33,268 nt of DNA. Source: Candidatus Abawacabacteria bacterium RBG_16_42_10 (GTDB lineage Bacteria; Patescibacteriota; Gracilibacteria; RBG-16-42-10). The DNA is taken from the NCBI GenBank assembly GCA_001773455.1, contig MEWR01000010.1, positions 5,037 to 38,304 on the forward strand. The letters run 5' to 3'. The position numbers and the translations under genes are program-made. Below the pieces are notes generated by a model. The model did not search any database. It had not been told where the DNA came from and saw nothing but the letters and a program-made list of their open reading frames with translations. Position 1 is the stretch's first letter; each line of letters begins with the position of its first letter. Below, piece by piece: positions 17,365 to 26,460 of this stretch.

Positions 17365-19038
17365 ATGAACAAGATTTGTAAACAGTGCCAAACACAATTC
17401 GATGTGACTGAAGAAGATTTGCAGTTTTACGATAAAGTCTCGCCGGTTTTTGCTGGAAAGAAATATGAAGTTCCTCTCCCAACACTTTGTCCACCTTGCA
17501 GACAGCAAAGGCGACTCGCCTGGCGTAATGAAAGAAAATTGTACAATCGCAAATGCGATCTCACTGGAAAACAAATTATTTCAGTGTTTTCTCCAGATAA
17601 ACCTTTCAAGGTTTATGATAAAGATGCCTGGTGGAGTGACAGTTGGGATGAACTTTCGTATGGCAGAGAAGTGGACTTTAATCGACCATTTTTGGATCAG
17701 TTGAAAGAGCTTATGCTCGATGTCCCTCGTATGGCGTTGTGGAATATTGATCCTGTGAACAGTGATTATAACCAATCTACAGGATGGCTCAAGAATTGTT
17801 ATTTGTTAGCAGCAGCCAATAGAAATGAAGATTGTTATTATGGCAATTATGTAAACGATTGTAAAAATTGTGTAGACAATTTAATGATCAAGAATTGTGA
17901 ACTGTGTTATGAGTGTATCGAATGCGAAGGCAGTTATGAGTGTTTCTTTTGTAAGAATTGTGTGAATTGTACTTCTTCACAGTTTCTCTTCAATTGTATC
18001 AGCTGTACCAACTGTTTCGGCTGTGTAAATCTCCAGAGAAAAGAATATTGTTTTTTCAATGAACAGCTCAGCAAGGAAGAGTATCAAATAAAAATAAAAG
18101 AGATCAATACCAAAAGTTATCTACATCTTGAAAAGCTTGCTGCGTTGATGAAAGAAACAGTGCTTAAATATCCTGTGAAATATATGATCGGAACTCACAA
18201 TGAAGATGTGACTGGTAACGGGATATATCAGTCTCATCATGCCTATGCATGTTTTGATGTTAGTAAGTTAGAAAATTGTAGTCATTGCTCTTGGTTTCAT
18301 GAAGCTAAGGACTGTATGGATACTTTTGCTTGGGGTATGTCAGCAGAGTTGTGTTATGACAGTATGGAAATCGGCGGAGGAGCGTATAGAACACTCTTCT
18401 GTGCTACATCACAGGGTACCAAGAATGCTTTCTATTCCTATCAATGCATGTTTTCAGAAAATATTTTTGGTTGTGTGGGACTGAAAAGGAAAAAACACTG
18501 TATTCTCAATAAACAGTATACCCAAGCGGAGTATGAGCAATTGTTGCCAAAGATTATTGAACATATGAAGAAGGGTAATGAGTGGGGAGAATTTTTCCCT
18601 TATTCTCTCAGTCCTTTTTGTTATAACGAGACAGTTGCCAGTGAATTTTTCCCATTATCCCCTGACCAGGCGGTCAGTTTGGGATCTGCATGGAGAGAAG
18701 AAGATGATCAAAACAAGTATCAGGGACCAAGATCGGATCTCCACGATACTATCGACGATGTTTCTGATGATGTATTGAAAAGTATATTAACGTGCGCCAA
18801 ATGCCAGAAGAATTACAAAGTAATCAGTCAAGAATTACAGTTTCACCGAGACCATAGTGTAGCTTTGTCACAATTTTGTCCTGCTTGTCGGCATCAGAAA
18901 AGAATTGAACAAAGAAATCCTCGTAAACTCTGGGATCGTCATTGTGCCAAATGTACTACTGCGATCAGTACCAGTTATTCTCCCGATCGCCCCGAGACCG
19001 TGTATTGCGAAAAGTGCTACTTAGAAACCGTTTACTAA
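17365..19038 (+). CDS. Cys-rich zinc-ribbon/solenoid paralog 4
   Basis: Start re-set from 17335 to 17365 (MNKICKQCQTQFDVTEEDLQFY). Same architecture. Confidence 0.88.
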   Translation: MNKICKQCQTQFDVTEEDLQFYDKVSPVFAGKKYEVPLPTLCPPCRQQRRLAWRNERKLYNRKCDLTGKQIISVFSPDKPFKVYDKDAWWSDSWDELSYGREVDFNRPFLDQLKELMLDVPRMALWNIDPVNSDYNQSTGWLKNCYLLAAANRNEDCYYGNYVNDCKNCVDNLMIKNCELCYECIECEGSYECFFCKNCVNCTSSQFLFNCISCTNCFGCVNLQRKEYCFFNEQLSKEEYQIKIKEINTKSYLHLEKLAALMKETVLKYPVKYMIGTHNEDVTGNGIYQSHHAYACFDVSKLENCSHCSWFHEAKDCMDTFAWGMSAELCYDSMEIGGGAYRTLFCATSQGTKNAFYSYQCMFSENIFGCVGLKRKKHCILNKQYTQAEYEQLLPKIIEHMKKGNEWGEFFPYSLSPFCYNETVASEFFPLSPDQAVSLGSAWREEDDQNKYQGPRSDLHDTIDDVSDDVLKSILTCAKCQKNYKVISQELQFHRDHSVALSQFCPACRHQKRIEQRNPRKLWDRHCAKCTTAISTSYSPDRPETVYCEKCYLETVY

Positions 19039-19159
19039 AATCTATGGATAAGACCTGCAAAAATTGTTCTCAGCATTTCGAGGTGAGTGATGAAGATATG
19101 AAGTTCTACGAGCGTGTATCACCATTTATCAAAGGTACAACGTATCTCATCCCACCACC
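18976..19159 (+). repeat. Direct repeat copy B (end of paralog 4 / start of paralog 5)
   Basis: Offset +3361 from copy A; see copy A. Confidence 0.9.
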
Positions 19160-20717
19160 GACATTCTGTCCTTTATGTCGTCAGCAACGGCGTATGTCAT
19201 GGAGAAATGAAAGAAAATTGTATAATCGGAAATGCGATTTCTCCGGTAGACCAATCGTCTCTATTTACTCTGCAGATAAACCATACAAAGTCTATGAAAG
19301 TAAAGTCTGGTGGAGTGATGACTTTGATGGGAAAAAATATGCCCGAGATTTTGATTTCTTGCGTCCTTTCTTTGAACAATTGCGCGAATTGCAGTTGGTA
19401 GTTCCTCGACTCGCTTTGTTTGGGAAAAAAGGTGAAAATAGTGAGTATACGAATCACGCTGATCAATTAAAAAACTGCTATCTCGTGATGAATGGTGGAA
19501 ATTCAGAGAACTGCTTTTATGCCAATTGGGTCGTAAATTGCCGAGATTGTATGGACTCATCGTATGTAGATGGTTGTGAACTCTGTTATGAATGCACCTA
19601 CTGTAATACATGCTATAACTGCCAATTTGCGTATCACTGCGATGATTGCCGTGATAGTCGCTTTGTGTATGACTGCAAAGGGGTGAGTAAGAGTGTTTTG
19701 TGTGTTGGGCTTCGCAACAAATCATATTGTATTTTGAATGAACAATATTCCAAGGAAGAGTTTGAAAAGAAGATCAAAGAATTCTCTACCGCTTCCTACA
19801 CTGAATTACAAATATTACAAAAGAGTTTCCAAGAGCTTCTGCTCAAACATCCTCATAGAGCTTTGTTTCTCAATAATAGCGAGAATTGTTCCGGACAGAA
19901 TATTTTTAACAGCAAGAATTGTCAGCAATGTTTTTTCCTTTATGATTCACAGGATTGCAAATATTGTTACAACTCGGCAGTTAACATCACCGATAGCTAT
20001 GACATATATGAAACAGGTATAAATTGTGAGTTACAAATCGAAACTCACGCCTGCAATCGTTCGAAATATATCGGATTCTCTAATGCTAGCTACGATAACA
20101 ATAATATTTGGTATTCAGACAACTGTCATAATTCGTCATACCTTTTTGGTTGTATTGGGCTAAAAAAAGACCAGTACTGTATTCTGAATAAACAATATTC
20201 GAGAGAGGAATATGAACGGTTGGTACCAAAGATTATTGAGCACATGAAGAAGAGTAATGAGTATGGCGAGTTCTTTCCTACGAGCATGTCACCGTTCGCA
20301 TACAATGAAACCGTCGCTCATGATGCTATTTCCATGACTAAGGAACAGGTTGAGGCTAAGAATTGGCATTGGTATGAAGATGCTCTGGGTGGTGATTATC
20401 AAGGCGAAAAAGCACGTATACCTGATACCATTGAAGATGTAGAAGATGATATTCTCGAGAAAATATTAACGTGTGAAACTTGTCAGAAACATTATCGAAT
20501 TATCCGCCAAGAACTCAACTTCTATCGTCAGCAAAAAATTACTCTTCCCCGTCAATGTGTGGACTGTCGTCATCGCGTTCGTACGAAAAATCATTATCAG
20601 TTCACTTTGTTTCCTCGGAATTGTGCTAAATGCAATTTTGGCATACAAACGACGTATGCTTCTGATCAACCCGAGACAGTGTATTGCGAAAAGTGTTATT
20701 TAGAAACGGTTTACTGA
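19044..20717 (+). CDS. Cys-rich zinc-ribbon/solenoid paralog 5
   Basis: Start re-set from 18942 to 19044 (MDKTCKNCSQHFEVSDEDMKFY). Same architecture. Confidence 0.88.
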   Translation: MDKTCKNCSQHFEVSDEDMKFYERVSPFIKGTTYLIPPPTFCPLCRQQRRMSWRNERKLYNRKCDFSGRPIVSIYSADKPYKVYESKVWWSDDFDGKKYARDFDFLRPFFEQLRELQLVVPRLALFGKKGENSEYTNHADQLKNCYLVMNGGNSENCFYANWVVNCRDCMDSSYVDGCELCYECTYCNTCYNCQFAYHCDDCRDSRFVYDCKGVSKSVLCVGLRNKSYCILNEQYSKEEFEKKIKEFSTASYTELQILQKSFQELLLKHPHRALFLNNSENCSGQNIFNSKNCQQCFFLYDSQDCKYCYNSAVNITDSYDIYETGINCELQIETHACNRSKYIGFSNASYDNNNIWYSDNCHNSSYLFGCIGLKKDQYCILNKQYSREEYERLVPKIIEHMKKSNEYGEFFPTSMSPFAYNETVAHDAISMTKEQVEAKNWHWYEDALGGDYQGEKARIPDTIEDVEDDILEKILTCETCQKHYRIIRQELNFYRQQKITLPRQCVDCRHRVRTKNHYQFTLFPRNCAKCNFGIQTTYASDQPETVYCEKCYLETVY

Positions 20718-20718
20718 G

Positions 20719-22392
20719 ATGAACAAGATTTGCAGACAATGCCAAAAACAATTTGAAGTTACTCAAGAAGATCTTAAGTTTTATGAGCAAATCTCGCCAG
20801 TTTTTAATGGTGAGAAAGCATTAATTCCCTCTCCGACATTCTGTCCCAACTGTCGTATGCAAAGAAGGTTGTCATTTAGAAATGAGAGAAAGCTCTACCA
20901 TCGGAAATGTGATGCATCTGGTAAAGAGATCCTGTCTATTTATTCAGCAGGTAGGCCATTCAAAGTCTATGAACAAAAAGAGTGGTGGTCAGACAAATGG
21001 GATGCCTTTGATTATGGAAGAGATTTTGACTTTACAAGGTCTTTCTTTGATCAGTTTCGAGAGCTGCAAACCGCTGTTCCTCGTATGAATGTGGTGACGG
21101 AGCACAATGAAAACAGTGATTATACCAATTACAATTCACATTTAAAAAATTGCTATCTACTCTTTTCCGGAGATTCAAGTCAGGATTGTTACTATGGTCA
21201 TTGGATTATTTTTAGTAAGAATTGTGTGGATTGCCTGAATATCGAAAATTGCGAATTAGCTTTCCAATGTTTCTATTCTACAAACCTCTACAATAGTAAT
21301 TACGTTTTGTTTTCAGAAAACTGTCACGATGCTTCATTTCTTTATGATTGTAAGGGCTGTTCCAACTGTTTTATGTGTTTTGGTTTGAGAAATAAACAAT
21401 ATTGTATCGATAATGTTCAATATTCTCCTGATGAGTACAAAAAGAAACTTGCCGGTTTTGATCTCGGTTCTGATAAACAGCTAAGAGTCTTGAAAGAACA
21501 GTTTTTTGCTAAAATAGAGAAATTTCCTCACTTGTATCTCTATCGTCGAGGGAGAATCCAGGACTCGACCGGCAATCTCCTTACTGACACCGACAATTGT
21601 GTTGAATGTTTCGAAGTCATTCGAGGCAAAGATTGTAAGCATGTTGAAGGAGCTTATGATACCCAAAATGTCTATGATTCGTCTTGGGTTGTCGGGCAAT
21701 TCGGATATGAAAATTGTGAGTGTGTCCCCATGCCATACTCTTCAGCATTCAATGTAAATTCCTACTCTGGCAGCAATCTTTTTTATACAGATACATGTAT
21801 GAATAATTGTCAGGATTGTTTTGGTTGTATCGGGCTAAAACACAAACAATACTGCATACTAAATAAACAATATTCTAAAGAAGAATATCTGAGCTTGGTA
21901 CCCAAGGTTATTGCACATATGAAAAAGATGGGGGAGTGGGGTGAATTTTTCCCAATATCACTTTCACCCTTTGCCTATAATGAGAGTGAAGCAGCAGAGT
22001 ATTTCCCACTTACGGTGGAAGAGGTGAAAAACAAAAGTTTACTGTGGAAACAGGAAGATAGTAGTAATCAGTACCATGGACCGGAAATTTCTTTGCCAGA
22101 TAGTATTCATGATTGTCCAGAAATGGTTGATAAACAAATTCTCACCTGTGAATCATGTGATCGCCATTACCGTTTGATACCGTTAGAAATAGAGTTCTAC
22201 AAGAAACAAGGAGTACCTTTACCCAGACAATGTTTCAACTGTAGGCACCATGAGCGTATGCAATGGAAAAATCCACGTAAACTCTGGGATAGAAATTGTA
22301 TGAAATGTAATGTGGCGATTAAGACGAGTTATTCACCAGAAAGACCGGAAATAGTATATTGCGAGAAGTGCTACTTGCAGGTAGTCTACTAA
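20719..22392 (+). CDS. Cys-rich zinc-ribbon/solenoid paralog 6
   Basis: 557 aa, starts 1 bp after paralog 5 stop; MNKICRQCQKQFEVTQEDLKFY...VYCEKCYLQVVY. Confidence 0.9.
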   Translation: MNKICRQCQKQFEVTQEDLKFYEQISPVFNGEKALIPSPTFCPNCRMQRRLSFRNERKLYHRKCDASGKEILSIYSAGRPFKVYEQKEWWSDKWDAFDYGRDFDFTRSFFDQFRELQTAVPRMNVVTEHNENSDYTNYNSHLKNCYLLFSGDSSQDCYYGHWIIFSKNCVDCLNIENCELAFQCFYSTNLYNSNYVLFSENCHDASFLYDCKGCSNCFMCFGLRNKQYCIDNVQYSPDEYKKKLAGFDLGSDKQLRVLKEQFFAKIEKFPHLYLYRRGRIQDSTGNLLTDTDNCVECFEVIRGKDCKHVEGAYDTQNVYDSSWVVGQFGYENCECVPMPYSSAFNVNSYSGSNLFYTDTCMNNCQDCFGCIGLKHKQYCILNKQYSKEEYLSLVPKVIAHMKKMGEWGEFFPISLSPFAYNESEAAEYFPLTVEEVKNKSLLWKQEDSSNQYHGPEISLPDSIHDCPEMVDKQILTCESCDRHYRLIPLEIEFYKKQGVPLPRQCFNCRHHERMQWKNPRKLWDRNCMKCNVAIKTSYSPERPEIVYCEKCYLQVVY

Positions 22393-22410
22393 GCGAAAAA
22401 TAGCTTATTT

Positions 22411-24105
22411 ATGTCACAAAAAAGAACGTGTGTAGTCACGGGCAAAGAATTTACGATATCCGATAAGGAAGAAAAATATTGCACAACCAATAATATTCCG
22501 CTGCCAGATATGTGTCCTGAAGAAAGAATGTGCCAAATGGAGGGCATGTCGAATTCTGTATATCTCTATAACGGCACCTGCGCCTTCACGCATAAGCCAA
22601 TACTGACACCGACACCTCCTGATAAGGGATTTACTGTCTATGATATTGATGCTTGGAATTCCGATAAGTGGGATCCGCTTTCTTATGGCCAAGATATTGA
22701 TTGGAATCGGCCATTTTTTGAACAATTGGCTGAATTACAAAAAAAAGTACCTGTGCCCAGCCTTTTTGTGGCGAGATCAACGGTGGTTAATAGTGATTAT
22801 TGTAATGGCGTAGGGTATCTCAAAAACTGTTATTTGCTTTTTGTATCTGCCAACGACGAGGATTGTCTTTTTTCATTCGGACTATTTGGCTGTAAAAATG
22901 TCGTTGATACATTATGGGGCACAGATTGTGAGCTTTGTTATGGATCATTTCATATCACCAATTGTTATAATTGTCGCTTTGTAGAAAATTGTAGCAATTG
23001 TTCGGATTCTAGTTTTCTCTATAACTGTCAGGGACTCAAAAATTGCTTTGGCTGCGTAAATCTCAATAATAAGGAATATTGTTTTTACAATGAGCCATAT
23101 ACAAAAGAGGAATATCAAAAGAAAATAGCGGAAGTGGATTTGGGCAGCAATGAACGAGTGAAAAAGGAAGCTGATAAGTTTCATCAGTTTAAGTTAAAAT
23201 TTCCCCATAAACATCTCATTGGCAAACAAAATGAAAATTCGACCGGTAATTATTTAGACAATACCAAGGACTGTCATAATTGTTTCTTCTCTCAAAATAT
23301 TCAGGACTTGGAAAATTCTATACAGATCAGAGATGCTAAGGATAGTATGGATTTTCTCGGTTTTGGCATGCATGCTGAATTAATTTATCGCTCTCACGGT
23401 TGTGGTGACAATGCTTACAATCTTAAATTTTGTTTAAGTTGTTTCGGTAATGTGCGTGATTTGGAATACTGTATCTACGCGAATTCAGGAACGAAAGATT
23501 GTTTTGGCTGTATTAGTTTAAAACGTCAGGAATATTGCATACTCAATAAAAAGTATTCCAAAGAAGAATATTTTGCTTTAGTTGAACGTCTCAAAGAGCA
23601 TATGCGCAGGTCCCCACTGCGGTCGCCTGATGCGACCTTCGAGGGGCAGGCTGGTGAATATGGTAGTTTCTTTCCTCCACATTTGAGTTATTTCTATTAC
23701 AATCAATCCGAAGGCATGAATTATTTTCCGATAACAAAGGAAGAGGCGACTAAGCGTGGATTTGCTTGGTTTACAGAAAAGGTAGAGGATTTTGTGCCTA
23801 CGTACACTCTTCCTGATCATATTCGCGATGTAAAAGATGATGTACTGCATGCAGTACTCCGCAGTGAGAAAAGTGGTAAGAAATATCGGATGATTAAACA
23901 AGAATTGGAATTCTATCGTCGAATGAATGTGCCACCACCGCACACTTCCCCCATGGAAAGAATACAAGAAAATTTGAAGCATACGGCAATTCTGCCTCTG
24001 AAGACAATGAAGTGCAGCAGACATGGTGAAACTATCGAAACGGTCTACGATTCTACCAAGCAACAAGTATACTGTGAGAAGTGTTATCAGGAGACTATCT
24101 TGTAG
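22411..24105 (+). CDS. Cys-rich zinc-ribbon/solenoid paralog 7 (degenerate N-terminal ribbon, palindromic insertion)
   Basis: 564 aa; CVVTGKEFTISDKEEKYC at N-terminus; insertion RRSPLRSPDATFEGQA before GEYGSFFP. Confidence 0.88.
   Translation: MSQKRTCVVTGKEFTISDKEEKYCTTNNIPLPDMCPEERMCQMEGMSNSVYLYNGTCAFTHKPILTPTPPDKGFTVYDIDAWNSDKWDPLSYGQDIDWNRPFFEQLAELQKKVPVPSLFVARSTVVNSDYCNGVGYLKNCYLLFVSANDEDCLFSFGLFGCKNVVDTLWGTDCELCYGSFHITNCYNCRFVENCSNCSDSSFLYNCQGLKNCFGCVNLNNKEYCFYNEPYTKEEYQKKIAEVDLGSNERVKKEADKFHQFKLKFPHKHLIGKQNENSTGNYLDNTKDCHNCFFSQNIQDLENSIQIRDAKDSMDFLGFGMHAELIYRSHGCGDNAYNLKFCLSCFGNVRDLEYCIYANSGTKDCFGCISLKRQEYCILNKKYSKEEYFALVERLKEHMRRSPLRSPDATFEGQAGEYGSFFPPHLSYFYYNQSEGMNYFPITKEEATKRGFAWFTEKVEDFVPTYTLPDHIRDVKDDVLHAVLRSEKSGKKYRMIKQELEFYRRMNVPPPHTSPMERIQENLKHTAILPLKTMKCSRHGETIETVYDSTKQQVYCEKCYQETIL
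23608..23650. repeat. Small GC-rich palindromic element inserted in-frame within paralog 7
   Basis: CCCC..GGTCGC-CTGAT-GCGACC..GGGG; absent from all other paralogs at the same site. Confidence 0.6.
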
Positions 24106-24129
24106 TTATTACAAGCCATTTTCTAGGTA

Positions 24130-24157
24130 TTGTCAAGTATATAAATTGTGGTATAAT
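24130..24157 (+). promoter_or_regulatory. Candidate promoter for the HerA/TraD-like ATPase
   Basis: TTGTCA (24130-24135) - 16 nt - TATAAT (24152-24157), 22 nt before ATG 24180. Confidence 0.55.
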
Positions 24158-24179
24158 TACCTGAAAAGACACTGCCAAA

Positions 24180-26423
24180 ATGACCCAGACTAAGACATTA
24201 CTTATCCGCATACCACAGGGATTTATTGAAAAGGGATTTCCCTTATTTAAAACAGAAAAACTTTTTGAGGAACTTTTGGTGACATCGTATAAGACCTTGA
24301 AACATCAAAAGATTTCTTTGGAATTTATTTCTTATCATCAAAATATCTATTTCTACCTTCATATTCCGACAGGAAGCTTGGAATTGGTGGAAGGACAATT
24401 GTATTCGGTTTTCCCCGAATGTGAGATTCTTCATGTACACGATTATGCTGATGAGCGTCTCTTGCAAAGTTTAAAGATTGTCGGTACTGAATTGAAATTA
24501 GCTCGTTCAGATATTTATCCACTTAAGAACTATTTAGCATTTGAAGGAGATTCTTTGGCGTCAGTTTTTTCCGTGCTTACTCGCGGCGATAAACAAGATC
24601 AAGGTTGGGTGCAAATAGTGATCAGTCCCTTGCCGGATAGTTGGACATTTAATTTCATCCGCTCTTGGAAAATACGTCTTCGAGGAATTAAAAGTTTTTT
24701 CCGTTTTAAGAATGTTTTTAAAGCACACAATGTGCGTAAGGTGGAATCAGAAGCTATCACGAGCAAAACTCAAAAAGAACATTTTGCCATCAATATACGA
24801 CTGGCATATCTCAGCCTTGATGAAGAGAAAGCCTGGCAAAAACTGAAAGCTTTGGCCGGTGCTTTTTCCCAATTTAATACGATTGATTTTAACAGTTTTA
24901 AATCCACACATTCAGGTAGTGGTCGAGCATTCTTAGAGCGTTACAAAACACGTACTCGCAGCAATACTTTTCAGGCGAATACCCAGGAAATAGCCACCCT
25001 TTATCATTTCCCTAATTCAGATTTCGTGTCTAATATGTTCCATGTGATTGCACGTAAGGCACAACCACCGTTGGATTTACCGGTGCAGGGGACTGTCGAC
25101 GCTAAATCTACCTGTTTTTTTGGCACTACAAATTATCACAATCAAAACAATGTGTTTGGTATCAAACGTGCCGATCGTCGTCGTCATGCATATGTGATCG
25201 GTAAAAGTGGAACGGGAAAGAGTAAACTTCTGGAACTTCTCGTGCATGAAGATATTCGCGATGGTTATGGAGTAGCGGTTTTGGATCCTCATGGTGACTT
25301 GATCGACAATATCATGCGTCATATTCCGGAGAATCGTATGAAAGATGTTATTTACTTTGATCCTGCTGATACTGAATTTGCTATCGCTTTCAATCCACTT
25401 GAGCAAGTACCACCACAAATGCGTATGCGTGTGACTATCGGTTTCATTGAGATCTTCAAAAAGATGTTTGGTAGCAACTGGACCCCACGCTTGGAGCATG
25501 TACTGCGCTACACCACTCTCGCTTTGCTTGATTCTCCGAATACGACTGTGCTCAGTATTCTGAAGATGTTAACTGATAAAAACTATCGTCAGCGCATAGT
25601 TGCTCGTATTGAAGATTCTGTCGTTAAAAATTTCTGGGTCAATGAATTTGCCAGCTGGAGTGAAAAATTCGACAATGACGCAATTATGCCGATCTTGAAT
25701 AAAGTGGGGCAATTTTTGTCTACAGCACTTATTCGAAATATGATCGGACAATCTGAAAACAAACTCAATCTTCGTAAAATCATGGATGATCAGAAAATTC
25801 TTCTGGTGAAATTATCTCGAGGTCTTCTCGGCGATGAAAATAGTAATCTCTTGGGAGCCATGCTTATTACCAAGATTCAACAAGCAGCTATGAGCCGTGC
25901 TGATATCAAAGAAGAGGAGCGTAAGGACTTTTATCTTTATGTCGATGAGTTTCAAAACTTTGCTACCGACACCTTTGAGCAGATTCTCTCTGAAGCGAGG
26001 AAATATCGTTTATCTGTTACGCTAGCGCATCAATTCATGTCCCAGATCTCACCGGCACTTCGCTCTACAGTCCTGGGGAATGTAGGTACCGTTGTTAATT
26101 TCCGTATTGGCGCTGATGATGCCGGTATTTTGGAAAGAGAATATATTCCAATCTTTAAAGTAAGAGACCTGATCAATCTGGGCGTACAGGAATTTTATAT
26201 GAAAATGTCCATCGACGGCGAAACGAAAAACGCCTTCTCTGGGCGAACTCTTACTATGGGGTATCCCGAGAAAGATTTCACTAAGGAAATCATCGAGCAT
26301 TCTCGGAAAATGTATGCCAAGCCCAAGGCAGAAGTAGAAAAAGATTTAGCCGCTTGGGAGAAAGTCGGCAGTGAGCCGGTGGCTAAACCCATGGAAGAAG
26401 AGTTTGCGAAGCCGCTGGTGTAA
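24180..26423 (+). CDS. HerA/VirD4(TraD)-superfamily DNA-pumping-type ATPase
   Basis: Walker A VIGKSGTGKSKLLELL; GVAVLDPHGDLIDNIM; Walker B FYLYVDEFQNFATDTFEQILSEARKYRLSVTLAHQFMSQI. Confidence 0.85.
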   Translation: MTQTKTLLIRIPQGFIEKGFPLFKTEKLFEELLVTSYKTLKHQKISLEFISYHQNIYFYLHIPTGSLELVEGQLYSVFPECEILHVHDYADERLLQSLKIVGTELKLARSDIYPLKNYLAFEGDSLASVFSVLTRGDKQDQGWVQIVISPLPDSWTFNFIRSWKIRLRGIKSFFRFKNVFKAHNVRKVESEAITSKTQKEHFAINIRLAYLSLDEEKAWQKLKALAGAFSQFNTIDFNSFKSTHSGSGRAFLERYKTRTRSNTFQANTQEIATLYHFPNSDFVSNMFHVIARKAQPPLDLPVQGTVDAKSTCFFGTTNYHNQNNVFGIKRADRRRHAYVIGKSGTGKSKLLELLVHEDIRDGYGVAVLDPHGDLIDNIMRHIPENRMKDVIYFDPADTEFAIAFNPLEQVPPQMRMRVTIGFIEIFKKMFGSNWTPRLEHVLRYTTLALLDSPNTTVLSILKMLTDKNYRQRIVARIEDSVVKNFWVNEFASWSEKFDNDAIMPILNKVGQFLSTALIRNMIGQSENKLNLRKIMDDQKILLVKLSRGLLGDENSNLLGAMLITKIQQAAMSRADIKEEERKDFYLYVDEFQNFATDTFEQILSEARKYRLSVTLAHQFMSQISPALRSTVLGNVGTVVNFRIGADDAGILEREYIPIFKVRDLINLGVQEFYMKMSIDGETKNAFSGRTLTMGYPEKDFTKEIIEHSRKMYAKPKAEVEKDLAAWEKVGSEPVAKPMEEEFAKPLV

Positions 26424-26460
26424 ATCGTAAATCGTGAGTTGTGAATCGTGAATGGAAATG

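Noticed and set aside
18942-19043. N-terminal extension MCQMYYCDQYQLFSRSPRDRVLRKVLLRNRLLKS of paralog 5 (and shorter extensions at 15644 and 17335)
   Set aside because: Out-of-frame reading of the conserved 3' end of the previous gene; paralog comparison places the starts at 19044, 15683 and 17365.
12382-23184. Numerous 60-170 aa ORFs overlapping the Cys-rich genes on both strands (e.g. 12382-12903, 19261-19725, 23578-24066)
   Set aside because: Shadow ORFs of the long paralogous CDSs; low-complexity or His/Cys-biased composition without recognisable motifs.
12348-24105. Tandem array considered as CRISPR or satellite-type repeat
   Set aside because: Units are ~1.7 kb, all coding, diverged, with no short repeat-spacer pattern.
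24180-26423. Island considered as an integrative conjugative element because of the TraD-like ATPase
   Set aside because: No relaxase, integrase, other T4SS component or att-like boundary seen in the window.
26424-26460. AAATCGTAAATCGTGAGTTGTGAATCGTGAAT micro-repeat after the ATPase gene
   Set aside because: Short degenerate direct repeat of a common intergenic type; nothing supports a specific function.
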